A stretch of DNA of 41,669 bases, from positions 1 to 41,669 of the forward strand of contig MU401738.1 in the NCBI GenBank assembly GCA_022579005.1, in the 5' to 3' direction. The notes under the pieces were generated by a model, which searched no databases, was not told the DNA's origin, and was given only the letters and a program-made list of their open reading frames with translations. This document shows positions 1 to 11,543 of the stretch, piece by piece; positions within the stretch are counted from its first letter, which is position 1; each line of letters opens with the position of its first letter. The stretch comes from Poronia punctata (lineage: Eukaryota > Ascomycota > Sordariomycetes > Xylariales > Xylariaceae). Position numbers and translations under genes: made by a program.

Positions 1-639
1 TATAATAGTTTATAAACTAAAAGCTTAAACTTTATAAAAACTATTGCTGCGTATATATAAATAATATTATTATTTTTAGCAATACTTAAAAAAAGTACTA
101 TAATTACTTTTATAAAATATTAAAGCTATTTTAAAATATTAAACTAGCTATTTTATTAAAAAAGTCTTTTTGTATATACTTTATAGTTAAACTTTTAAGT
201 TTAAAAGTAAACAGTTTAAGCATTGCTATAATAAAATACTATATTAAAGCAATAGCAAAAATAAAAATACTAAAAATATTAAAAAACTTTAAAATATATA
301 TTAAAATAATTATATAGCTAAGAAAATATATTTTATAGTTTTAATAAAAAGTTAAGCTTTTTTAAAAAAAAAACTGCTATATTAGTAAAAAAATAAAAAA
401 CTAAAAAATTACTATAAAAAAAACCTTTTATATAAAAAAAATAAATATTATAATAAATATTTTAACTAATAAAATAAAAAATAAAAAGCTTTAATATTAT
501 ATAAAAAAACTTATATAAATTAAACTATTTAGTATACTAAAATTATAATAAACAAGTTTTTTTAAAAATAAACACTTTAATAAAACAAAGCTATAAAGTA
601 ATAATATTTTATATAGCAAATAATTTTTAAAATAAAAGA

Positions 640-2540
640 TTTATATATATAAACACTATTAAACTAATTATATATTTAAGCAAAGTTTTAATAAACGCAA
701 AAAAAAAATACTATACTATAAAATTTAAAATTTTATATTTTGTTTAGCTTTGTAAGCAAATATAACTTTAACTATAATTTTTAAAATATTTAATTATTAT
801 TTTAATAAATTATTAAGCTATAAAAAAATAGTAAATTAAAAAAATATAATAATTATAAATATTATTAAAATAAACTTAAAGCTAGTTTAAGCTTTTATTT
901 ATTTTAACTAATATAAACTTAACGTATACTATATTTTAAATAAAGTTAATTTAGTTTTAAATATATTATTAAAACTTTTAATAAAAGTAACTTTTAATAA
1001 TAAAAAAAAAGCAAAAAAAAATAATAAAAACATATTAAACAATATTACTAAAAAATTTGCATACTTAGTATATAACATATATATAATACCTAAATTTAAA
1101 AACAAGTTAATTAAAAAATATAATAATAATATAAAAATAAAAAATATTTTTAAAAAGCTAAGTACTTAAACAGAAATTATAAAAATAAAATTTGTTTAAA
1201 AAAATAAATTATTATATTATATACTATATAAACAAAATAATTGCTTAGTTATACTAAATAATTATATAGCAAAACTATTTTATAAAGTATATAATAAAAA
1301 ATACTACTTTAAAATTAATAAAATACTATATAATTTTAAAAGCTACTATATTAAAAATTTATTATAAAAATTAAAATAATACTTATAATATTGCTTAAAC
1401 TATATTTAAAATTATATAAACTAAAATAAAATATTTAAATTATTATATTTAATAGTAGTTATAAGCATTTTATACTATATTATTATAATAAACTTTATAG
1501 TTAATATGCTTATTATATTATTTTAAAAAACCTTATAGTAAATATTAAGCTATAATACTTATAACTTTTTTTTTATAATTATATATAAGTTTAGTAAAAA
1601 AATACTACTTATTTTAAAAAATATTAAATATATTATAGCAAAATAAAAAACTATTTTATTAAAAATATTAATACTATATAAATAAAGCATACTATTAAAA
1701 ATTATATTAAATAAAAACTTAAAATTTATATTAAAACTTTAGTAAATATTTTTTATTTATATATTTATAAAACTATTTATGTTTATAGCATACTACTTAT
1801 AAACTAATAGCTAATTAAAATAAAAAAACTAAAACGTAAAAATTGCTATATAATATTATTATATTACTTTAAACATTTTATAAATATTAATTATTATAAT
1901 ACTTTAATATACTTTTAATAATTTTAAATAAAAAATACTAAAATAATCTTTTAATAAAGTAGTACTAAAATTTAAGTTAAAAATTTTTATAATAATTTTA
2001 TAAGTGCTAAAAAACATATTAAACCTTAAAGTATATAAATATTTATACTAAATTAAAATATAAATAATAATTAATTATATAGCTACTAATATAAAAACTA
2101 AATATAATAAAATAAAACAAAAAAAATATTATAACGTTAAAAACAAAGTATACTTTAAACTATATAAAAAATATTACTTTTTTAATAAACCTTTAAAAAA
2201 ATAGTTATAATAAAAAGTTAAACCTTTAACTATTTTTAAAAAGGTAAGCAACCTAGCATATAAGCTAAATTCTTTAAAGTATTAAAAAATATATTAAGTA
2301 GTTTTAGTAGCTTATTTATATTTTATACTAAAAAAAATAAATTTATTTAATAAAAAAAACTATAACTAAAATAAGTATTTATAAACAAAAATACTAATAA
2401 ATAAAAATTATATAAAATTAAAAAACTTATTTTAAAACAAGTTATAAAAGTAATAAACTAAGTATTATTAAAATATTTAATTAAGTAGCATAGCTATTTT
2501 TTTATTTATAATATATAGTATTTTTAATATATACTAATAT
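640..2540 (+). pseudogene. Relic of Ty3/Gypsy chromovirus pol (RNase H, integrase, chromodomain)
   Basis: Reading the + strand through stop codons gives domains in the order of a Gypsy pol polyprotein. RNase H: about 667-720 reads IIYLSKVLINA, like the 'fLSk.L..AEk.Y' segment, and 870-985 reads INLKLV, then AFIYF, then KVNLVLN, like the RNase H tail ending VPDALSRL. Integrase: 1557-1620 reads TYNFFFIIIYKFSKKILL, matching the region around 'DT....TDKFSK'; 2142-2340 holds KVYFKLY, then KKVSNLAYKLN, the integrase C-terminal fold. Chromodomain: 2462-2500 reads VLLKYLIK, stop, HSY, where the family has YLVKWHGY. Stops fall where the family has Gln, Trp or Arg, as CpA to TpA change predicts. At least one frame change precedes the chromodomain. 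RT and gag should lie left of the window. It cannot be functional. Confidence 0.8.
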
Positions 2541-4084
2541 AAAATATTTTAAAAATAGTAAAATAATATAATAAAAACTATAAAATAACTTTTAATAAGC
2601 TTAAAACTATAGTAAAAAATAAAATATATAAAAATATTAATATTTTAAAAAAAAATTTATTAAATAAATAAAAAATAGTAATAGTTATATTTAAAATTAA
2701 TATATAAGTATACTTATAAAGTATAAATACTATTATATTAGCACTTAAAAAGTATTTAACTACTTTATTGCTAAAAATATTAATAACTTGCTAATTTATT
2801 TATTTTAATATTATACTACTTTTATTTTTTTATATTATAATTAATTATATATTATTTTAACGCTATATATTATTTTAATACATTATTAATACTATACTAA
2901 TTATACTATTTTAATAATAAGCTATTAAGTTAAAATGTTTTTAAATATTTTGTTTTTATAAGCAGTAAACTTTAAAGTATTGCTAAAGTAGCAAAAAGAA
3001 TATAATAAAGCATATTAACAAGCTAAACTAATATTTAAAAAAATTCCTTTAAAAGTAACTATATTAACTAATATACATAATATTTTTATAAAAAATTATT
3101 ATAATATTAATAAAACACTATATAATACTAAATAGCTAGCGCTTATATATTAAATAAATATACTATAAAATATTATATTAAAAAAGTATTTTAACTATAA
3201 AAAAGTAATAAACTACTTTATAGTTTACTAACTAAATAGTAAATAATTAAATAACTTATTATAAGCAAATATATATATACTAATAAATTTTATTATATAA
3301 TTAAAAAATAAAAAGTAGTAAAATAACTAGTTATAATTTATTATAATAAATATTAAACTAAAATAACTAAAAGCTTTATATATTATAAAAAACGTATAAT
3401 ATAAATTAAAAATAATGCTTTAAATAATAGTTAATATAATTAATAACATAAGTTTAATTTAGCTGCTATATAACCTTGCTACTAAAGTTATATTATAATA
3501 TTAAAAATAGTAAGTAAATATTTAAAAATATAAGTACGCTTAGTTACTACTAATAAAAACAATTAAACTAATTAAACTAATATTACTACTAAAAAAATAA
3601 AACAATTTTTTTAAAGTACTAACTTATTTACTAAAAAAATTAATTACTTACTTTAAAAAACTTGCGTTACTAGCTAAAACTATAAGTAATTAAACTAATT
3701 AAACTACTATATAAACTGCTAAATATAAAACAGTTTAATTATTAATAGCTAAATTCTAATTAAAAAAAGCTAAAAAATAATATAATAAAACTATATAAAT
3801 TACTAGCAAATTTATTAACAAGTTTAATGCTTAATAAGTAAAAAAATAAAAGCTTATAAAAATCTTTATTAAAATTAACAAATTAATTAATATAAAAATT
3901 AAATATAGCATTAAAAAAAGCTTTATTAATAGCTTAATCTAGTACTATATTGCTAATATAATAAAAGAAATGCTTACTATATTTTTAAGCGCTTTTAACT
4001 TTTTTTTATTTAATATATATATAGTAAAATTTTAAAAACTATAAAAAAAGCTTAATAAAGCAGTATAATATAATAATATACTAG

Positions 4085-4640
4085 CAAACAACATTATTAA
4101 AATTAAAAAAGCTTATAATAAGCTTAAAAACAAATTTAATAAAATAATTAAGCAAACAAACAACAAGTTTAAAAAACTAAAAAATAAATTAGCTAATTAA
4201 CTTACTATTATTAATTAATTTATAAGATTACATACTATTACCTAATAAAAACTACAAAAAAATATTTTAAAAACAAAATTAAATATATTATTAGTCTACT
4301 AAACTAGCTTACCTAACTACTTTTAATTTATTATATTAATTAAAAAATTAAACTAATACAAAAACAATTGCTTTTATATTACCTAACTACATTAGCATTA
4401 TTAAAATAAAAAAACTACAAAACAAAAACAAAAACGTTTTTTTTATATTAAAAAGAGGGCAGTTTATTACGCGCATTATAAAGATGCATTATATAAATAC
4501 GTTATATAACTTTATTACGTAACCTTATTAGTCCATAAACATAGCATAGATTAATCCAAAGGATTATTTAAACCTTGCTTCTACTCTAGTCAATTTATTC
4601 TTATTTCATTATACTAACTTAATGCTATCAGGTAATAAAA
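4085..4640. repeat. Lightly mutated pocket inside the RIP block; possible LTR/promoter remnant
   Basis: Unlike its surroundings this pocket keeps many CpA and TpG dinucleotides. It includes a stop-free frame ending at 4198-4200 (+ strand, about 45 codons, Lys/Asn/Leu-rich and coiled-coil-like, with CAA codons retained). TTACCTAACTAC occurs twice, near 4310 and 4379. TATA-like stretches near 4490-4510 are followed by a CT-rich stretch and, at about 4622, an ATG-containing string CTATCAGGT. The layout resembles the end of one element, an LTR-like promoter and the start of another, but I found no clear terminal repeats, so the identity is uncertain. Confidence 0.3.
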
Positions 4641-6699
4641 ATAAAAATAATGCTAATAAAAGTAATATAAGTAGTATAGCTAGTATAGCTAGTAAACATG
4701 CTTATAATAAGCGCTATAAACCTTATAGCTTGCATAAGTAAAGTATTAAAGCTTATAACTAAAAATATAAAAATTATAATAGCTAAAAAATTGTTTTAAT
4801 TTTAAATATTTATTAGCTATATTTTAAGCATATAATATATAATTTTTAGCTAAATAAAAGTTTATTACTTTATATAGTATATATTTATAAAAATTTTAAT
4901 ACTTTTTTTTATAAAACTTATTAAAAGGCTTATAATATATATAAGCTTATATGCTAATTTATATTTTTTTTATATGCGTTTTACTAACTTTTAATATTTT
5001 ATTTTTTTTAGTTGCTAAAAATGTTATAGTTTAATATAATTTAAGTTACTAAGTTATTAAAATAGTTTAAAGCTACTTTTTTTTTTACTTATACTACTTT
5101 AAGTAATTTTTAAAGCCTAGCTATTACTAATAAAAATAGTACTATATTTTAAAATAGTTTAGTATTATTTTGTAGTAAAATTATAAAGGCCTAGTTTTGC
5201 TTTTATACTACTTTTTACTATATAGTTTTAACGTATTAATTTATATATAATTTAACTAATAAAAAAAGTTTAAGTAAAAAAAATATAGTTTTTTATAATT
5301 AGCATTATTTTTAAACTAAAACTTTGCTTTAAAGTTTAGTTAAATAACTTATTATTAACGCTATAAGTTTTTTAATTTATATATATTTTAAACTTGTTTT
5401 TAATAATTTTAAAGTTTTAATTTACGCTATTAATATTTTTATACTACTTTTTTTTATTTTTAACTAATAAAAATAAAGTTTTTAGCTTAGTTTTTAGCTA
5501 TTAGCTTATTTATTAAAAAATTAAAAAAAGCTATAATTAAAAAGCATAGCGCTAAGTTATAGCAATAAATTATTATACTAAAAAAAATAATAATATTTTT
5601 ATTTTTAATTAGTTATAGTTTTATAGTATTTTTAAATATTATTTAAAAGCTTTAAACTATTAGTAGTTTAGCTTTTTTAGCTAAAATTAATTTAATTTTG
5701 TTATTATTGTTAATATTTATTATTATTTTATAATATAATTTAACTATTATTAACTAGCAAATATAATTTTTTTTTTTAAAAAAAAAAGTTAACTAAATAA
5801 TACTAGCACTTAATTTATATTTAAATTAGTAATATTGCATTAAGTAATTAGCTTAAATTTATATAGTCTTTTTAACTTATAACTTTTATTATTTTATTTA
5901 ACATTATAAATTTTTTTTAAAATCTTTTAAAAATATAGCTTAAAAACTAAAATAAAAATAATTTAAAGTACTTTTTTAATAGTATATATTAAAGTACTTT
6001 TTTAAACTATACTTTTTTATATAAAAAATCTAGTTTAAAATAAGTTTAAAAGCTTATTAAATTTGCTTTAAAAAGTATACTTATATATTAAATATTATAA
6101 TACCTTTTTTAATAACCTTTTAAAGTTATACTTTTTAAAAACTTTAAAATAGCACTTTTTAATTTTATATAAGTATTATATTTATATAAATAAAAATATT
6201 ATATAAAATTATTAAATCTTTTATTTATAATATAGCTTTTTGCTAATAATAATTAAAAAAAATCTAGCTATACTTTAATACTTTTTTAAACCTTAATTAA
6301 ATATAATATAAGTGCTTTAAAAGTAAGTAAATAAGTAGCATTATTATAATATAATTATATAAGTAAGTAATTACTTTATATAAATAAAGTATAATATTTT
6401 ATATAATTAAATAGATATTATATTATTAATAATATATAAGGCAATACTTATTAAAATTATTTAATTTAATAAAGTAGCAAAGATTATAAAAGCTATATAG
6501 TATATAAGCAAATAGTACTTAAAACAAATATAATTTTTTTATAAAAAGATTACTAACTATATAAGTATTAATATCCTAATATTTATTATAAGTAACTATT
6601 AAAGAAATATTAAAATTGTTATAGTAAAAAAGAAAAATATAAAGAAGGGATAGTTAAGTATAACATTAAGTATATTATATACTATAGTTAACATAAACT

Positions 6700-8319
6700 A
6701 ATGTCTAAAAAAAAAAATCCTATCTAATATAGGGGTAGGACGTATTCCTTATATAGGTCTAATAAAGGTACCTTGTACCTCTGTTATCACATTCCTACAC
6801 TTTCTAATATGTATAGAACTTGTAAAAAATACATAATTATCCTAGACTTCCCTTTATAGCATTCTGACTGCAAATCGTAGTTAGGCTGCCACTAGGGAAC
6901 AGGAGAAAGCACAGTTTGCTATTTACCTAGGTACGTAGTACATGTAGATATATCAGGTCAATAGAGCTACCTACATATAGGTTAGATATCTCCGATAATA
7001 AGTACGCAGTAGCAGAGACATGATTCTGAAAGTACATCAGTCAATTAATACATATATAACATTTAATAGACGGCCTGCATGCGGCTTCCATGCTTACGAG
7101 CGTTTATCTCAGGCGAGCTTTGAAGCACTGATAATTTTGAATTAGGTGTAACAGGTCTGCCCAGATAAGTTAGAACAGCCACCTTGCAAGGTATCTCTAG
7201 GTATGCTTATACTAAACGTAGTATTGTACACTAGATTCATACCTACAGCTCTCTATGTACTTATGTATAGATATGTATGTATGTAAGGATTAGATTGCTA
7301 CGTCATTTCAAGAGATCCCCCTGACCTATGGCATCGTGACTCGTGAGTACGTAGTTAATTGGAAAGTGACATTGGACAGCTATATTCGTAGCCTTTAGGA
7401 TATATCAAGGTATTGGACCCTCATGGATACGACGATAAGAAATGTACTGTACACGTAGGAGTACACGTCTACGCATCTACGCATCTACATATCACCGCTT
7501 GTCAAGGTATGTATCAAGAGGTCCTTGTCAAGTTGTAGCATATATTGCTTCTGCTTTGATGTTCCGGCATTATTGACTTGGAAATCTAACATAATATTGT
7601 CAATTTGTCGACTCTGCATACGTAGACGTGTGTGTACGTTGTAATTAATCTTTGATTTACAAATATCTAAGATGGATCTGGAACTAATCTTTACCAGATC
7701 ATAGGAACATCTGATTCTGAACCTTGGTGTGTTCATATCTCCCCAAACGTAGCATACGTGTACAGCAAACCTAAAGATAGACACAGATGTCTTGGCTTTT
7801 GGTCTCTGCAAGCAGATTGACAAATCCATATAATATTTGAAGCTGTTATTGATTTTTTTGGTTTTATTTACATTCTTGAACTACAACACACCTTTTACCT
7901 TGTAGTCAACAGCCAACCTCTACTTGACGTACCTGCCATATACACACCAGAGCGTTAGGTAGTGCTGAAATAGCCGGTACATGACACGAACGTCATAGCT
8001 CGTTGACACACCTGTGACACCCCAAAAGCCAATCGGAAGTAAGGGGTCAGAGACAGGTGGGATAGTTTGTTTTTTAAGGTTGCTTATACCGACCGATATA
8101 AACGTCAATATTGTTTTGCCCCTCTTAGCTAGCTACACCTTTGACACAGCTACCTACCTATCTTACCTACAGCATCAGTTTTTTCTCTTCATCTTTGTCC
8201 CTGGTTTTACATTGAAACAGAACGCGCTCTATCCGAGAAACAGATCGCATCTCATTCCTTCCCACCCCGCCGTCTTGAATTGGACAACCGCCGCCGCACA
8301 GGTATAGCAACAAGTCAAA
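6700..8319. other. Intergenic region, no supported gene
   Basis: Base composition returns to normal here. There are many short words of the TAGGTA/TACCTA and TACGTA type. The open frames present, such as 7485-7829 on the - strand, show no recognisable motif. The last 200 bases before 8320 are C/T-rich and probably hold the promoter and leader of the Pmp3 gene. Confidence 0.5.
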
Positions 8320-8757
8320 ATGGGTGCTGCATCAGCTGTTCTAATAGTGCTCATCACTATCCTATGTAAGTCCCCGTTCCCTTCCCTTATTCCAAATCGG
8401 AATCGAAACCCATTTACTGAGACGTGCCATTTTCAAGTCCCACCTGCCGGTGTCGCCATCGTTGCTGGTTGCGGCGCAGACTTGTGCATCAACATCGCAC
8501 TTACAATTCTCGGGTACGTTTTAACACAAATAGGGGATTCATATGAATAAACAAGCATTGACATGTGACGGACGAGTAGATATATCCCCGGCCACATACA
8601 CGCATTCTATCTCGAATACGTCTATTTCGATCGCCACGAGCAGGCAAGAGAGGGACGGCTAGCGGCCAGAAGGGCTCCGGGCGTGTATAGTGATCGCATC
8701 CAGACAGGTGGTCAGGGTTATGGGACTATTGTGCAACCCACATACTCGCATAACTGA
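8320..8757 (+). CDS. Pmp3/RCI2-family plasma membrane proteolipid (UPF0057), 3 exons
   Basis: Exons 8320-8365, 8438-8513 and 8580-8757 (introns of 72 and 66 bp, both GT...AG) join in frame to a 99-residue protein. The core, about residues 5-55, has two hydrophobic segments: MGAASAVLIVLITILFPPAG, then GVAIVAGCGADLCINIALTI, followed by LGYIPGHIHAFYLEY. The FPP turn, GCGAD and LGYIPGxIHA are the hallmarks of the Pmp3 family. Family members are small plasma-membrane proteins linked to membrane potential and to salt or cold stress (known for yeast PMP3 and plant RCI2; inferred here). The hydrophilic tail after about residue 60 carries several Arg, Gly and Tyr residues and makes it longer than the 52-60-residue core proteins. 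The start is the first ATG that gives the canonical N-terminus. Both splice junctions fall inside conserved motifs. Confidence 0.93.
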
Positions 8758-9447
8758 GGAACGCGGTCGGGCGAGATGCGCAATGGGAAATCGTAAGGGG
8801 ATGGGGTATCCTCGGTGGGGAAGATGAGATGGAGATGACAAAGGCGCGGGATTATACCACTTGTAACTTTTATACCTGCTCTCGCGGGTAGGTCGGTAAT
8901 AACAGGTTAGTGATACTTATCTTCTAGTATACGTTCGTTGTTTTATTATTCCCTCTAACCTTCCAAATCGAGGCGTGGTGTTGTGTGCATGTGAGGGGTC
9001 TACGAGGTCCTCGCTGCGCGCACGTAACTCATGATATGAAGAGTATATTTCACAAAGTTATCCCGTCGTGTAAGTGTAGGAATGTATGCGACACCCAAAT
9101 TTGTTGATATCAAATTTGTCTACATCAAATCTGGGGTGTGGATAATGGACATGATGATTCATTCCTATGACTCAGGTGGTGGTAGAGCTGCGACGACAAG
9201 AAGGCGGACGGGGGTAGGACTCGGGAGAAAGGGGTGAAAGAAGAAGGGCATTTACCACATACATAACAAGGCATTGCCAGAGGTTTATTCCATGAGCAAC
9301 ATTTCCATTTTCATGTCTTTCCGGCCTAGCAAGCAATGTGCGTACACCCAAGATGCTCTCACCTAGGTTAATCCACAAGCAAGCCTCGACGACACTAACA
9401 CATAACACATGCTACCCACCACACGACACCCCCCCCCCCCAACCTAC
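8758..9447. other. Convergent intergenic region between Pmp3 and Myb-like genes
   Basis: The two flanking genes converge here, so this is 3' untranslated and terminator territory. It contains a 12-C run at 9429-9440 just beyond the Myb-like stop and a single TGACTCA at 9168-9174 of doubtful meaning. No gene is supported. Confidence 0.5.
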
Positions 9448-10854
9448 TTACTCCTCCCCATCTTCATAAAACTTGGCCCGCAAAACATCGGCAGCAACCA
9501 TGCGCCCGGTAGCATTACAGAAATCCGCCTGGATATGCAACCATTTATCAGCGCGATACTTTGCCTCGAGACCGGCCAAGACGCGACAATCCGAAGCACT
9601 ATAGAACCGATCTGGTCTCAATAATTTCTGACCGGGGTATCGTGTGCTGTGGAGTGTGTCGTAGATGTATTGTCGCTGGGCCCAGTATTCTGTCGTGAAG
9701 TCTTCTTCTACTGGGTTGTAGTTGTAGCTGGGGTTGTAGGGAAGAACATGTTCGGGTTCCGGTTCCGGTTCCAGTTCTGGTTCCGGCTCGGGCTCTGGCG
9801 ATGCCTCTCTTTTTTTGGTTTTAGTATTGGATTTGCTTCTTCCTCGTTTACTGCTTCTTCTTTTCTTCTTTTTCTCAACAACAACAACAACGGGTTCGGG
9901 TTCGCTGTCTGATTCTTCCCCGTTTGATGAAGAAGAGGAGGGTGAAGGATCCTTTTCTCTTTTCTTGCTCTTGCTCTTGCTCTTGTTCCTGGTCTTGCTC
10001 CTGCCTCGGGGTTTAGACTTGGTGACAGGTGTTTCGCTCTTTTTGCTTTTAGATCTAGCTCGCTTCTTCTTCTTCTTTTTCTTTATGGTATTGTCAGAAT
10101 CCGACTCCGCAGCCGCATCCGTATCCATATCAGAGTCCTCGCTCTTTTTACTTTTGGATCTGACTCGCTTCTTCTTCTTCTTCTTTTTCTTTTTAGTACT
10201 GTCAGAAGCCGACTCCTCAGCAGCATCCGTATTCGTATCCGTGTCGGCGGCGGCATCATCATCAATGTAAAGCTTCGCCAACATATCTTTAGCAAGACCT
10301 AATTCTTTGGCGTGGGCGCAGAGAGCACGGTAACGTAGTTGGCATTGGCGTCTGCCTCGGTCTAGTTCTTGGCCTATTTCCGCCCATCTGGACCACTAAT
10401 ATGTCAAAAAAAAAAAAACCCCCAATGTTTGGAGGAGGAAAAGAAAACCGGGGCAATAATAATAATAATAATAATAATAACTTACGACTCGCCCTCTGCC
10501 TTTCTCAAGCAAATGATACGATCCTCCTCCCGGGTCCAATCAGACGACTCGGCAATGGCCATTGCTTCGTCGAGTTCGTCGTCTGTCCCGGCCTCGGCAT
10601 ACGTGGATGATGTATTGCTCTCGGTATCGCTCTCGGGCTCTGGTGAGGGGGATACTTGGGTGATGACGGGACTGCGGAAGGTGACCTCTGTTTGTGAGTT
10701 AGTTAGTTACGGTACTGGTAATGGCGTGCGCATGGGAAGATTAAAAATAAATGTGGAGTGAATGAATGGATAAAAGAGCAATGGATGAGTGAGGATGTGT
10801 TGAGACAACCATACTCTTCCGTAGCTTAGCCGGTGTAAGAAGCGCGGTGAGCAT
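9448..10854 (-). CDS. Myb/SANT-like nuclear protein with charged repeat linker, 3 exons
   Basis: Exons on the - strand are 10854-10815, 10687-10486 and 10387-9448 (introns 127 and 98 bp), giving 393 residues. The N-terminus contains KKVTFRSP. A Myb-like domain spans about 62-110: DWTREEDRIICLRKAEGE, then SWAEIGQELDRGRRQCQLRY, with spaced Trp residues and the RxxxQCxxRYRxL helix typical of DNA-binding SANT/Myb folds. The middle is low complexity: poly-Lys runs, RSKSKK, Asp/Ser stretches and Glu-Pro repeats, suggesting a disordered, nuclear linker. The C-terminal 45 residues (KYRADKWLHIQADF, then NATGRMV) look like a second, shorter Myb-like helix unit found in fungal proteins. A nuclear DNA- or chromatin-binding role is inferred; no target can be named. 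The third-exon acceptor at 10388-10390 is preferred over the TAG at 10396-10398 because only it keeps the frame. Confidence 0.8.
10035..10250 (-). repeat. Two-copy tandem repeat of about 105 bp inside the Myb-like gene
   Basis: Two adjacent copies start at 10035 and 10140 (+ coordinates) and encode roughly 35-residue units made of a poly-Lys run, R(V/A)RSKSKKSE, then an Asp/Ala/Ser-rich acidic stretch. The copies differ at scattered bases and in the length of the Lys run, so they are an old or slippage-prone duplication. Neighbouring GGTTCC-type repeats near 9753-9800 encode a Glu-Pro repeat. Confidence 0.8.
10455..10480. repeat. (AAT)n microsatellite in intron 2 of the Myb-like gene
   Basis: About eight AAT units lie just inside the 5' splice site of the second intron (- strand reading TTA repeats). 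The same intron also carries a 12-A run at 10406-10417. Length polymorphism is likely. Confidence 0.9.
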
Positions 10855-11543
10855 TATGCCTGTCTTTTTCCTCCCCTTTTCTTGTATTTCTATCAAGCTT
10901 TTTCTTTCACAATAAAGTCGGAAGAGGTTGGCACACGGTTTTTACACTTGTCAAAACGTTGCCGCCCATAGATGATATGATAGAGAGCTTGTAGGCACAA
11001 CATGTCCCGTGTCAGTAGCTGTTGAGGTGAGTATCCTTGTATTTGTCTGGATTAGTAGTTGCTTCCTTACCTTGGGTCTTGTGGGGGGTTGGTACTAGAG
11101 GCAATATAGCATCTGCTGTAATGGGAAGATGTTTATGGAAGGGAGCCTTGGAAATTGGTACCTTATACTAACAATGGGGGCTGTCGGGTACATTGGCCAG
11201 AGGTTGCCATGGCTACAGTTTCAAATAGGTACCTAAGGGTAGTAAGAATAGAGAAGACCATTCAGGCATGTGCTTTTAATGTACATTTTTCTATGTTGGC
11301 TGGGAAGTATATATTCGTACACTTCAAGTCCCTTCCCCTTAATGGAAGTTTCCATTGAGCCTACCTTAGAGGCACTTGAGTCACTACACCGTTGCTATGA
11401 ACTAAAATGACAACTGCAACTATGCTTTACGAGGACCGAGTAGGATGCATTCCCGTACTCAATGAAAAATGTGACATCCAACCGCTGCTGATCCCCCCTC
11501 CCCTGCTTCTCGTACACTCTACAACCCAAGACAAAGACCATGA
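10855..11543. other. Intergenic region between Myb-like gene start and flavocytochrome gene end
   Basis: Both neighbours are on the - strand, so this holds the promoter of the Myb-like gene and the 3' end of the dehydrogenase gene. The short open frame at 11155-11358 (+) has no recognisable motif. No gene is supported. Confidence 0.5.

Larger units (their letters stand above)
1..6700. repeat. RIP-degraded AT-rich repeat block, left flank
   Basis: This block is overwhelmingly A and T. The remaining C bases are nearly all followed by T and the remaining G bases nearly all preceded by A, while CpA and TpG are almost absent; the line from 3661 has ten CpT or CpG and no CpA. This is the expected product of repeat-induced point mutation in ascomycetes. 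The change to normal composition is fairly sharp near 6,650-6,720. Gypsy-type coding relics are readable in the first 2.5 kb. A lightly mutated pocket lies at about 4085-4640. The rest (about 2.55-4.08 and 4.7-6.7 kb) I could not assign to a family. Confidence 0.9.

Noticed and set aside
9168..9174. Second TGACTCA (Gcn4/CPC1-like) site
   Set aside because: It lies between two convergent gene ends, so a promoter role is unlikely; used only as a caution for the site at 23272.
9815..10270. 151-codon + strand frame rich in Leu, Phe and Ser
   Set aside because: It is the antisense shadow of the Lys/Ser/Asp-rich linker of the Myb-like gene.
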